DNA of 64,000 bases, taken from the NCBI RefSeq assembly GCF_001693385.1, contig NZ_CP016428.1, positions 1,984,001 through 2,048,000 of the forward strand. Direction: 5' to 3'. The notes under the pieces were generated by a model. It ran no database searches. It saw nothing but the letters and a program-made list of their open reading frames with translations, and was not told the origin of the DNA. Each line of letters opens with the position of its first letter. The first letter of the stretch is position 1. The position numbers and the translations under genes were made by a program. Below, in pieces: positions 1 to 8,222 of the stretch. The DNA is from Bradyrhizobium icense (GTDB lineage: Bacteria; Pseudomonadota; Alphaproteobacteria; Rhizobiales; Xanthobacteraceae).

Positions 1-2
1 CG

Positions 3-380
3 ATTCTGCTCCTCGGCAACGTCAAGGTCCTCGGCAGCTTCGCCCAGATTGCACTTCTCCCGGTGCTCATCACCTTCGCCATCGCCGTGGTGCTGGGCTG
101 GGGGCTAGCCCGGGTTTCGGGTCCGATGGCTGCCGACCGTCGCGCTGTGACTCTCGAGGTCGCGTTCCAGAACGTCGCGCTCGCCGTCGGACTGGCCGTG
201 GCCTTCTTCCCAGAGTTGGCTGGTGTCGCCATCACGTCCATTCTGTGGGGCGTCGTCCACCTCACCATCGGGTTTGCAATCGCGGCGATGTGGATGCGCA
301 TCCCCATCGCAGACGATCCGGCGGTGGCGAGCCGATCGCTCCTCAGCTCCTACCGCAGCGCCTCCGCACCGCGTACGTAA
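3..380 (+). CDS. Bile acid:sodium symporter (BASS)-like transporter, C-terminal part
   Basis: The frame is open from the left edge, so only the last ~125 codons are visible. The fragment is strongly hydrophobic with about three membrane segments. It contains a stretch starting TLEVAFQNVALAVGLA followed by a Phe/Pro-rich segment, which resembles the C-terminal core of BASS-family carriers that move organic anions with sodium. It ends in a short hydrophilic Ser/Arg tail. The tail runs directly into an insertion-sequence relic, so the original C-terminus may have been changed. Substrate cannot be inferred. Confidence 0.6.
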   Translation: MLLLGNVKVLGSFAQIALLPVLITFAIAVVLGWGLARVSGPMAADRRAVTLEVAFQNVALAVGLAVAFFPELAGVAITSILWGVVHLTIGFAIAAMWMRIPIADDPAVASRSLLSSYRSASAPRT

Positions 381-382
381 CG

Positions 383-597
383 GGTCATTCGCGTCGATTC
401 TACGATGTCGGCCGTATGTCTGGCTAGCAACATATGGGCCGGTCGCGAGGCGGACTGACGAGTAAGATTCACGCCGTTGTCGACACCAATGGTCTAGCGT
501 TGCGCCTCGGCCTCACGCCCGGTGAGGCGCACGACAATCGGCTATGTCCGATTCTCCTGAGCAATTTGCGTCCACGAACGATGCTGCTGGCCAAATG
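383..597 (+). pseudogene. IS5-family transposase relic
   Basis: From 434 the frame reads GRSRGGLTSKIHAVVDTNGL and then a stretch ending in GEAHDNR, which is characteristic of IS5-group transposases. Just upstream another frame encodes VDST, the usual motif preceding this block, so a frameshift separates the two. After PRTMLLA the similarity stops at about 590 and the sequence passes into a methyltransferase fragment. The N-terminal half, the rest of the DDE domain and both terminal repeats are absent. This is a dead internal fragment. Confidence 0.75.
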
Positions 598-1056
598 GGA
601 CTGCAGTTCATGGCCAACAAGCCGGCAGCCGTTACCGAATTGCATCGTGTTCTGACGCCCGGCGGACGAGCGCTTGTTACTTTACCGGGACCTGAGCCTG
701 ATCTCTTTTCCATCATGGGAGACGCGCTCAGTCGGCGAATCGGTCCGGAATTGGCTGCTTTCGTGCGCACCGTCTTCTCGCTTCACGACGAGGTTGAGAT
801 GCGCAAGCTGCTTGAGGAGGCAGGCTTCGGCAGAGTAGAAGTGGAAGCCGCCACGGCCCGGCTCCATGTACCTGAGCCGCGGGACTTTCTATGGCAGTAC
901 ATCAATTCGACGCCGATGATCGGCGGGGTAATGAAGGTCGATGAAGCAACGCGAACCGCTTTCGAACGGGAAGTCACAGCCAAATGGCAACCGTTCCGTG
1001 CCAACGGCGGCATGAATTTTGAGGTGCGGATGACAACCGCCGTTGGCTGGGCCTAG
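595..1056 (+). pseudogene. SAM-dependent methyltransferase, C-terminal fragment
   Basis: The frame encodes GLQFMANKPAAVTELHRVL and then PGGRALV, the post-motif region of class I SAM-dependent methyltransferases, then a C-terminal cap of about 110 residues ending at a normal stop. The SAM-binding GxGxG half is missing and its place is taken by the transposase relic, so this is a 5'-truncated gene. The ATG at 595 is only an in-frame Met near the breakpoint with no good ribosome-binding site. Family assignment is fairly safe; substrate is unknown. Confidence 0.7.
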
Positions 1057-1271
1057 CGTCGCAGTGGTCGATTTCGCGAATAAGCCGGTGGCGCTTTCGA
1101 CACCTCGCCGCGTCGACCAGTTTTATATGTGCCCGCATCAGCTTAATTCGTTACATCTGCTCGGCGCGCGGCATAGTCAGCGCTCGATCAGTCGCAGAAG
1201 CGAGCCTGGCGGGAGGCGCCCATGAAGCTGGAAAACTCCCATGCTGTCATCGCGCACAGCCACTAATAGGC

Positions 1272-1487
1272 CTACGTGCTATTGTGATCGTGCCCGTGTG
1301 GAAGCAAAGCCTCCCTGCCTTCGTCTTCCGTCTTTTGCCAGCGTTCGGCGTTCTCCGCTATCCGATCATACTCCTCAGCGATCCTGAGAAGGTCCACCCT
1401 CGAATCGCGATCATAGCGGCTGCCCATCTTGGCGCGGGTCTGTGCGGCGCGCTTGCGCCAGAACTCAGGATCACGAACAGGGTTCAT
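1272..1487 (-). CDS. Small hypothetical protein (71 aa)
   Basis: The Met at 1487 is chosen over an upstream one at 1505 because GGAGGAGCG lies just before it. The protein opens MNPVRDPEFWRKRAAQTRAK and has a charged helical core (LLRIAEEYDRIAENAERW), a pattern seen in many small uncharacterised rhizobial proteins. It has no signal peptide, membrane segment or cysteine. The C-terminus is His-rich (HGHDH). It stands alone. Function unknown. Confidence 0.6.
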   Translation of the reverse strand: MNPVRDPEFWRKRAAQTRAKMGSRYDRDSRVDLLRIAEEYDRIAENAERWQKTEDEGREALLPHGHDHNST

Positions 1488-1837
1488 TGTTACGCTCCTC
1501 CACACAGTTTGCAGGTGACAGAATTATTGCGCGAGCGCCTAAATTAGACATTGGCTCAGATCACGAGCGTTTCTCGAGCTCGAGAAAACTGCTCGCGCGC
1601 GGTCGTGCTTCGCAGAGGGCGCTGCAGATCGGCCTCAAATATCGACAGCGACTGCTTAAAGGTCCTAAGCAACTGTACTGCACAAAGATTGGCTACGCCT
1701 TCGGCCGTGCGGCGACAGTGTCCAAAGTACCGGGCCCTGCGGTAGCTGCGAATGCAAAGAACTGATGCATGCGAATGCTGGTCATTGTACTCGTTTGCCG
1801 AACATGTCTCTTGAGCCACTTCTCGCAAAGCTACCGA
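1488..1837. other. Intergenic stretch, no gene recognised
   Basis: About 350 bases between two leftward genes. The open frames here have no recognisable protein, no convincing ribosome-binding site and no consistent codon bias. No clear terminator hairpin was seen. Confidence 0.5.
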
Positions 1838-2347
1838 TCATTTCTCGGGGCGCTCGTCAGAGACTCTGAGTGCGCCCCGAGCTTCGATCGCCCGTTCTTC
1901 AGCGCTCACAAGGAAAGCAACGGCGACCGGCTCGCCGCCGAGGAAGACGATCGGGTCTTTCTCGGTTTCGCCTTGCCTGAAGTCGTAGCGCTGGTCTGCG
2001 CCTGTATCGTGGTGAACCACAGCGAACAGCTTGGTGCCGCTTTCCACCCGTTGCTTCAGCCTGATCTCGACAAGAAAGCTCTGCCCGGACTTGAGCGAAA
2101 CGTGCCCGATTGAGGAGGAGCCCACAAGCTGGCCATCGGGACTGCTCGGGTGAATCGCTACAAACCCATCTGATTTAAGAAAGGCCATATCGATGGTCAC
2201 CTTGCCGCCGACGAGCTCTTGATCCGCCACCTCAATGTCAGGATAACGCGATTGTAGAACAATCATGATGACTAAGCCGGCCGCGAACAACAAAATGCCT
2301 CCCACCGGTAGGTAGATCGCCCAGTTCTCGCGAAGCCAGTTTTTCAC
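1838..2347 (-). CDS. Membrane-anchored hypothetical protein
   Basis: A GTG start at 2347 is preferred because GGAGGAACG precedes it at good spacing; the frame extends upstream to 2413 without a comparable site. The 169-residue product has a short cytoplasmic N-terminus, one membrane helix around residues 10-31, then a periplasmic beta-rich domain containing GQLVGSSSIGHVSLKSGQ and an HHDTGAD motif. The domain has the look of proteins that discuss charged small ligands in a beta-sandwich, but I do not recognise the family with confidence. No operon partner. Function unknown. Confidence 0.6.
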   Translation of the reverse strand: MKNWLRENWAIYLPVGGILLFAAGLVIMIVLQSRYPDIEVADQELVGGKVTIDMAFLKSDGFVAIHPSSPDGQLVGSSSIGHVSLKSGQSFLVEIRLKQRVESGTKLFAVVHHDTGADQRYDFRQGETEKDPIVFLGGEPVAVAFLVSAEERAIEARGALRVSDERPEK

Positions 2348-2912
2348 AGGCGTTCCTCCATCCTTTTCTTGCGCTGAGGATGCTCTGGTGAGCGCAACGC
2401 CGTTCCGCGTCAAACCGCGACGATCATTTCGATCCCGGTTACATGCAAACGTAATGTTCTATTCCAGGATCTGCTTGGTCGACGCTGCCGGTACGTGGAC
2501 TCCGCCCGAGGAATGTCCCCGTGTACTCGGCTATAGCAGTGAGATTAACTCGACTTCGAGCGGGTGGTTGCGCCTGGCGAGGGGCTGGCCGCGAACACCA
2601 GAGAAAAATCCGGTCCGATACCGTACGGTCTAACGCGCGAAGGATGCAGCCCGTTGTGGACTAGTTCCTCCAGCCGGCGTCGCTCGATTGAATCTCGATT
2701 GAATGAAGAGCCGACCAGGGCAGAAACACCAATGGTGCTGAGGTGCATTGGACGTTTCATGACAACGGTGTCGGCTGCGGAGGTCGGCCGATCGGGAGGC
2801 GAGTGTCACGATCCGATCCGGTGCGCTGGCGTACTGAATCGTCCGCATTTCTCATGAACGATTTATTCGATACCGGCTTAGCCTGCTTGAGGGGCTTGAT
2901 TGGAGAAAATCA
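2348..2912. other. Intergenic stretch, no gene recognised
   Basis: About 565 bases between divergent genes. Several overlapping short frames exist on both strands but none has a convincing start site or recognisable sequence. The promoters of both flanking genes must lie here; no specific motif was identified. Confidence 0.5.
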
Positions 2913-3629
2913 ATGCTGAAGGGAACAAGATTAATTGCCGGCACCGCGATCGCGTTCGCGCTGGCGATGACATGGCTGCTGGGTACATCGGATGCGGCTG
3001 GGCCTTTGGCTGCCGTGAAGACGACGAATGCCAGTAAGCTGTCCGAAGATCTATACGACGGCTTGAGAGGCACGAGCTTGCTGGAGAGCAGCGTGTTCTC
3101 GAAGAGAGGCGAGTATCTGGGCCGGGTACGCAACGCGATCATTTCCCGGGATGGGCAGATCGAGCATCTCGTCGTGGAAGGCGGCGGGCCGCTCATGGTC
3201 CCCGAGTTCGTCTTTCGCGTCCCTTGGAATCGCCTAGGGCTTCCTGTGCATACCGGTGCTCTGATTGCAGATCTGTCGGATACCGGAGCGCGGGAGTACG
3301 GCCTCTTCCTGGATCCGAAAGCAAGCAAGAACGAAAGCGATGGCTTCCAGATGAACAGGCTCATCGGTGACTATGCGCGCCTGCAGACCGGACAAGGATT
3401 CGGATATGTGACCGATCTGGTCTTCTCCCCGACCGGAAAAATGATGGCTGTTCTGGTGGCGCGAGACAAGCAAGCCGGCGGCGGCACGATCGCGTTTCCC
3501 TATCCGGACAAAATGGAAAACTGGAATCCGTCGATGAGTTACTACGGCCTGCCATACATCACCGCAGAACAAGCGAACCAAGCGGGCATGGCGGTGAAGA
3601 TGCGGGCTTTCTCCGACACAAAATCCTAG
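2913..3629 (+). CDS. Exported PRC-barrel domain protein
   Basis: 238 residues. Residues 1-29 form a Sec signal peptide (hydrophobic core IAFALAMTWLLG, cleavage near DAA). Residues ~60-115 carry a PRC-barrel pattern: SVFSKRGEYLGRVRNAIISRDGQ, then VVEGGG and VPWNRL. A second, degenerate copy (residues ~145-200, GYVTDLVFSPTGKMMAVLVA) follows, so the protein is probably a tandem PRC barrel. PRC barrels are small beta domains used for protein or RNA contact; exported versions are often stress related. It is monocistronic apart from possible read-through to small genes downstream. Confidence 0.7.
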   Translation: MLKGTRLIAGTAIAFALAMTWLLGTSDAAGPLAAVKTTNASKLSEDLYDGLRGTSLLESSVFSKRGEYLGRVRNAIISRDGQIEHLVVEGGGPLMVPEFVFRVPWNRLGLPVHTGALIADLSDTGAREYGLFLDPKASKNESDGFQMNRLIGDYARLQTGQGFGYVTDLVFSPTGKMMAVLVARDKQAGGGTIAFPYPDKMENWNPSMSYYGLPYITAEQANQAGMAVKMRAFSDTKS

Positions 3630-3689
3630 CACGGCGGCTTTGTCTGATGCCGCTTCGGTCGCACACGCATCAAGAGCCGGAGGTTCCTT

Positions 3690-3830
3690 ATGTCGAACTG
3701 CACGAGTAGTGGTGGAGGACAAAAGCCTGCCAAGCCGGGCCAAGACAGCCCGATTCAGCAGCCACCTCCCAACCCGAACCCAAATCCGGATGAAAAAGCG
3801 CCGATGGCCGAGGTCGCTCGGCTGTATTGA
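3690..3830 (+). CDS. Very small Pro/Asn-rich hypothetical protein (46 aa)
   Basis: An ATG at 3690 sits behind GGAGG at 3679-3683 and opens 46 codons. The product starts MSNCTSSGGGQKPAKPGQ, has a central run of Pro and Asn residues, and ends EVARLY. The excellent ribosome-binding site is the main support. It lies 60 bases after the PRC-barrel gene and may be co-transcribed. Function unknown. Confidence 0.5.
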   Translation: MSNCTSSGGGQKPAKPGQDSPIQQPPPNPNPNPDEKAPMAEVARLY

Positions 3831-3948
3831 CCGCGGCCATGTCTATTGTGCCCGCGACCAACAGGCGGAGAAATCGCCTTCGGAAAATGGGAGCGGTAGC
3901 GTACCGTTCCGGGTTGCGAACCCCGTCGCTTCTTCTTATCCAATGGGG

Positions 3949-4176
3949 ATGAATAGATCGGATCAATTCCGCAAGAATGCGGAAAATTGTGAGCTGTTGT
4001 CAGAAACGACAGATGATCTCCCGGCTCGAAGACGCTACCGGAGAATGGCCGAGGCATGGAATGCGCTGGCGCTGGAGCAGGCGTGGCTAGATGGAGAAGT
4101 GACGGATTGCCAAATCGCCGACGATGGTTGCGTGGAACAGGCGGACCCGCTGTCGAGTATCAAGCAAGTTGAGTAA
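3949..4176 (+). CDS. Small hypothetical protein (75 aa)
   Basis: The product begins MNRSDQFRKNAENCELLSE and continues with an Arg-rich helical segment (PARRRYRRMAEAWNALA), a pattern common among small uncharacterised Bradyrhizobium proteins. The frame is open well upstream (to 3640), but only this downstream part looks coding. Met codons at 3943 and 3949 are both possible; 3949 gives the familiar MNRSDQF start. No domain with known function. Confidence 0.55.
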   Translation: MNRSDQFRKNAENCELLSETTDDLPARRRYRRMAEAWNALALEQAWLDGEVTDCQIADDGCVEQADPLSSIKQVE

Positions 4177-4434
4177 AGCGAAAGGCGGCCCTTGGATAGA
4201 ATAGGGAAAGGGCTTTCAGCACTCTCCAGGGCGCGGAGTTCAGCTCATGTGCTCAAGGGGCTCGCGTCTAGGCCTCGAGCGAGGTACGCGCAGAGTTCGG
4301 ACAAATTGGACAAATTGAAAGCAATTGAAAAAAGCAATTGAAACACGTGCCCGGAATGCTGCCGGAAATCCCGGTGCTTGGCCTTGCAGGTCGAAGGCGA
4401 GGGGATCAGAGGGGCTGCTACAGGAAGATTCCGG

Positions 4435-4914
4435 ATGAAGGGTGCCATAAGCATTCTCACGGGAGTTTTGCTGTTTCTTCCGGCGGCTGCGATGGCACAG
4501 CCGGAAAGACTGTTCAAGCTTAGCGACAGCCAGAACATCTCATGCAGTCGCAACCTTTCGCGCGGGAAGCTCAGGACCGCGACTTGCACAACCTTCACGT
4601 ACCTCTTCAACACCAGGACATCCGAATACTTCCGTTGTCAGATGTCACTCGCCGCAACGCGGGACAAGAGGGAAGTGCTCATTGTATTGACCGACGGCGG
4701 TTGCGCGAAGCAGCAACGCGTCTTTTCCGCCGAATCCAGTTACGACTTCGACGCTACGGAGACCGAGCCGACAAACATGAACTCTTTCTTTGGCCACGGC
4801 GGGCATTCAGTCTGGGTGGCCGATACCACGCGACGAAAGATGCGAGGCTGCATCACCATCTCCTCGGAAATCGGATCCAATGTCTCGAAATGTCTTGACA
4901 TGAAGTTTGAGTGA
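4435..4914 (+). CDS. Secreted cysteine-containing hypothetical protein
   Basis: The start at 4435 gives MKGAISILTGVLLFLPAAAMAQ, a textbook Sec signal peptide with cleavage after AMA, and is preceded by AGGAAG. The mature protein is about 138 residues with five to six cysteines (SCSRN, TCTTF, RCQMS, GGCAK, GCITIS, KCLDM), suggesting disulfides in the periplasm. The frame is open upstream but those residues are not signal-like. No family recognised. Confidence 0.6.
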   Translation: MKGAISILTGVLLFLPAAAMAQPERLFKLSDSQNISCSRNLSRGKLRTATCTTFTYLFNTRTSEYFRCQMSLAATRDKREVLIVLTDGGCAKQQRVFSAESSYDFDATETEPTNMNSFFGHGGHSVWVADTTRRKMRGCITISSEIGSNVSKCLDMKFE

Positions 4915-6213
4915 CCACCAGACGCGGCTTCGTACTCCAGTTGCTTCAAACTCCGGACCTCAGGCCGCCCGACGGTACGAAAGCAGTCCGCCAAAGATAG
5001 TGGGTTTCGAGGTGTGGCGGTCCCCGCTAACAGTTGCCCCGGCTTCAGCACAACTCGTGCCGACTTTTGCGGGCCTGTTGCTGAACGAGCCTGCTGTGAG
5101 GCTGGCGCCAGCCGAACGACGGCCTCGGCGCAAAGCAAAGCGCAGCGCCGAGCTTGCGGGTCAACTCGTCTGCGTGAGCGCCGGCCTGCGAGGACAAACC
5201 CCACACTGCCGTTTCTGACGACGATCGGCTTTCAGCCAGGAGCGCGGTTCACATCCGCGCTCGCCGCAGTTTTCATTCATTTGCTTACTCGCGCGAATGA
5301 CGCTGGAACAGCGGTTTCGGTTTGGGCGCAGGCATCGCTCTCCAAAATCAAGAGAATCTGGCGTACCCGATACGATTCGAACGTGTGATCTTTGCCTTCG
5401 GAGGGCAGGGTTTTATGCCGCTGCTCGCGGAATACGTCTTTCGATCCGATGGATAATTCAGCGTATGCACGCCGGAGGACACGTGGCGCTAGGGAAGGGG
5501 AGCCATGCCCGACTGGTGCCAAACTTGGGCGCCCGCTTTGAAAGGCACTTACAGGCAGGAAATGCCTAACCTCTTTACCCATCTCGGCATCCCATTGAAA
5601 TCGCAGCAAATGCGACCGCCCTCCGAGCGCGCTGTAGGCGTAAGCTGTTGATACGAATAGTATTCTCGCAGACAACTTATCCCACTTTGTTACGTTACGA
5701 CTATCTTCGGCACAATCTCTCACTGTTGATGGCGCGTCTTACTCTTGCGCTTGCTCCTGTGGTCGCCGCATCTCTATTGAACTAACGCTCCGCGCAGGAA
5801 AACCACCGCTGACTCACGAGAGGGCAGTGGCGTAGTCCAGCGTAGAAATTGGCAGGCTAGTATCCGCCAAGTGCTGCGCCAAGCGGCCATCAAACGAGGA
5901 AAAGGTTTCGACGCTACCGTATCCTTCAGCGCGTCCATTGCCTCGTACTGATGTCGCTCAATGATTAGGATTGTCACTTACTCGATGTGCGTCCAGCATT
6001 TGCTGCTTTAGTTGTCGCGGTTCCATTGAACCAAGCCTGCGCAAAGCTAAAGCGCGATCCCTTTGCGAGAGGGCGTTAGCGTAGCTCAGTGTGGAAATCG
6101 GCGGCCTTGGTTCTATTTCCTTGATCGTTAGCCAGGCGCATGCTGATTGCGGCGATTTCTCATTCTGGTGGCAGAGCCGACGCAGGAGAGGGCAGTCTTT
6201 GACTGCCGCTTTT
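4915..6213. other. Long stretch without intact genes
   Basis: About 1.3 kb up to the IS1182-family element. It contains a tRNA-Arg-like relic (5359-5433) and two diverged copies of a ~40-bp segment at about 5817-5860 and 6068-6111 (shared core GAGAGGGC followed by GCGTAG). A long leftward frame over the tRNA relic (5277-5723) is an artefact of antisense tRNA sequence. I see no real protein gene. Confidence 0.5.
5359..5433 (-). pseudogene. Degenerate tRNA-Arg (CCG) relic
   Basis: Read on the minus strand, the 3' part keeps the TTCGAAT T-loop, a T-stem with one mismatch, and an anticodon arm reading TGCCCTCCGAAGGCA, which places CCG in the anticodon position. On the plus strand this gives the familiar artefactual translation PDTIRTCDLCLRRA seen antisense to tRNA-Arg genes. 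The D-arm and 5' acceptor half have diverged from the expected cloverleaf. It is probably a decayed gene or an integration-site remnant. Confidence 0.5.
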
Positions 6214-7866
6214 GACCCTGGCTGTGTGAAAAGCCACGAGTCAGGTACGATTCCTCCGTTTCCTGATGGGGGATACGGATGGGACGCTTCGTTGAAGGCG
6301 CGGACAGATCCCAGCTGACGCTCTTGCCGGAATGCCTGGAGGATTGGGTAAGCGAGGACAACGCGGTCCATGTGATCGATGTGTTCGTCGAGGCGCTCGA
6401 CCTGCATGGACTGGGGTTTGAGCGTGTGATCGCCAAGGAGACGGGCCGGCCCTCCTATCATCCGGCAGTCCTTCTGAAGCTTTACATCTACGGTTATCTC
6501 AATCGGGTGCAATCCAGTCGGCGCCTGGAACGTGAGGCGTGCCGGAATGTCGAGGTGATGTGGCTGATCGGCCGCCTGGCTCCCGATCACAAGACGATCG
6601 CCGATTTCCGGAAGGACAATGGCGCGGCGATCCGGAAGGTTTGCGCGAAGTTCGTTGCGCTATGCCGGCAAATGGGCCTGTTGCAGACCCCGAGCGTCGC
6701 GATTGACGGCAGCAAGTTCAAGGCGGTGAACAACCGCGATCGCAACTTCACGCATACCAAGATGGCGAGGCGGATGGCGCAGATCGAGGAAAGCGTCGGT
6801 CGATATCTGCGTCAACTCGATAGCGCCGATCGGCAGGAGCCTTCGGAAGCGATCATCATCAAGACAACGAGGATCAAGGAAAAGATCGCTCGGCTGAAGC
6901 AGGAGATGGGCCGCCTGGAAGTGCTTGATGCGCAGATGCGTAACACGCCGGATCAACAGATATCGCTCACCGATCCGGATGCCCGTTCGATGGCCACCAG
7001 CGGACGCGGATCGGGCGTCGTCGGCTACAATGTCCAGGTCGCTGTGGACACCGAACACCATCTGATTGTTACGCACGAGGTCATAAACGTCGGCAACGAC
7101 CGTGGGCAGCTTGCTCGGATGTCGAAACAAGCCAAAGAAGTGCTCGAAGTGGACAAACTCGAGGCCGTCGCCGACCGTGGCTACTTCGACGGAGAAGAGA
7201 TATTAGCCTGCGAAGAGGCTGGCGTTGCAGTCACCTTGCCCAAGCCCATGACGTCGAACGCCAAGGCTGAGGGCCGGTTCGGCAAACAGGACTTCGCCTA
7301 CCTGCCTGATGCGGACGTCTACCGCTGCCCATCCGGCCAGCTGCTGTCCTATCACTACACCAACATCGAGCATGGAATGACGCTGCGCCGGTACTGGTCG
7401 ACAGCGGCGTGCCAGAGCTGCGCGATCAAGAGCCATTGTACGCCGTCCAAGGAGCGCCGCATCACGCGCTGGGAGCATGAGCATGTGGTCGAGGAGGTCC
7501 AGAGACGGCTCGATTCCAATCCCGACGCCATGCGGACGCGGCGCGAGACGGTCGAGCATCCCTTCGGCACGATCAAAGCCCGTATGGGTGCGAGCCACTT
7601 CCTGATGAAGCGCCTACGGAATGTCGCCGCTGAGATGGCGCTGCATGTTCTCGCCTATAACCTCACACGGGTGATGAACATCGTCGGCAAACCGAGCCTG
7701 ATTGCAGCCATCCGCGCCACCTGAAGGTCGGAAAGTGCGTCGAAAAGCGTAATACCGCGTCGCGATACCCACTTTGGCCGTCATTGGACGATCCGACGCG
7801 AGAACATCGGCCGCCTGCCGACCACGGCCGCGTGCCGACTTATCGGTTTGCACACAACCAAGACCC
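6214..7866 (+). mobile_element. IS1182-family insertion sequence
   Basis: The element encloses one full-length transposase gene. Imperfect terminal inverted repeats can be proposed: GACCCTGGCTGTGTGAAAA at 6214-6232 and TTTGCACACAACCAAGACCC at 7847-7866, which pair at about 14 of 19 positions. Length (~1.65 kb) fits the family. No clear target duplication was seen, and the right end abuts a truncated gene. Confidence 0.65.
6279..7724 (+). CDS. IS1182-family transposase
   Basis: 481 residues, full length. The N-terminal half shows the family pattern: GRFVEGADRSQLTLLPECLE, then PSYHPAVLLKLYIYGYLNRV and HKTIADFRKDN. The DDE/RNase H-fold core follows, with AIDGSKFKAVNN (first catalytic Asp), VADRGYFDGEE (second Asp) and VEHPFGTIKARMG (Glu region). 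A Cys cluster (CPSG, CQSCAIKSHC) lies between. The reading frame is undamaged, so the enzyme may be active. The start follows a GGGGGATACGG ribosome-binding region. Confidence 0.93.
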   Translation: MGRFVEGADRSQLTLLPECLEDWVSEDNAVHVIDVFVEALDLHGLGFERVIAKETGRPSYHPAVLLKLYIYGYLNRVQSSRRLEREACRNVEVMWLIGRLAPDHKTIADFRKDNGAAIRKVCAKFVALCRQMGLLQTPSVAIDGSKFKAVNNRDRNFTHTKMARRMAQIEESVGRYLRQLDSADRQEPSEAIIIKTTRIKEKIARLKQEMGRLEVLDAQMRNTPDQQISLTDPDARSMATSGRGSGVVGYNVQVAVDTEHHLIVTHEVINVGNDRGQLARMSKQAKEVLEVDKLEAVADRGYFDGEEILACEEAGVAVTLPKPMTSNAKAEGRFGKQDFAYLPDADVYRCPSGQLLSYHYTNIEHGMTLRRYWSTAACQSCAIKSHCTPSKERRITRWEHEHVVEEVQRRLDSNPDAMRTRRETVEHPFGTIKARMGASHFLMKRLRNVAAEMALHVLAYNLTRVMNIVGKPSLIAAIRAT

Positions 7867-8220
7867 ATTCCGTCTCTGCTGCAGCGACGATGCGCGCTCA
7901 GCGGCCAACGCTCTTTCAAGACAAAAAGCGCCTCGACGAAGTTCACGACGGCTACGCGTTCCTGAGCTTCTACAAGGTCATCGAATCGCAGTTCCGAGTT
8001 GGAGAAAATAGGGCAGATGGATTGCTGCAAATATCGACAAGCTTAGGGACAGGGCAGCGGCGCGAGTCGCGTACCGCAGGCATCAATGTAGCCGGCCATT
8101 TATTTGAGAGCGGACGCTGTGCGGTAGCTCATGCCTCACTTGAAGGTGAGATAATTGATCCCGACATTCCGGGACAGAAAACGCTTGTCGGCAGACCTTG
8201 TCATCATCGAAGAGCTTTTG
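7867..8220 (+). pseudogene. MauJ-like hypothetical protein, frameshifted fragment
   Basis: One frame encodes DKKRLDEVHDGYAFLSFYKVIES and then AGHLFESGRCAVAHASLEGE followed by IIDPDIP. The next block, RDRKRLSADLVIIEEL, is in a different frame, so a frameshift lies near 8165. The SGRCAVAHA...DPD pattern resembles MauJ-type proteins of methylamine clusters and related HEPN-like proteins. The 5' end is cut at the right edge of the IS1182 element and the 3' end stops at the histidine kinase gene. Not functional. Confidence 0.5.
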
Positions 8221-8222
8221 CC

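Noticed and set aside
5277..5723. 148-codon leftward frame
   Set aside because: It runs through the tRNA-Arg relic; part of its sequence is simply the translation of decayed tRNA, and there is no family match or ribosome-binding site.
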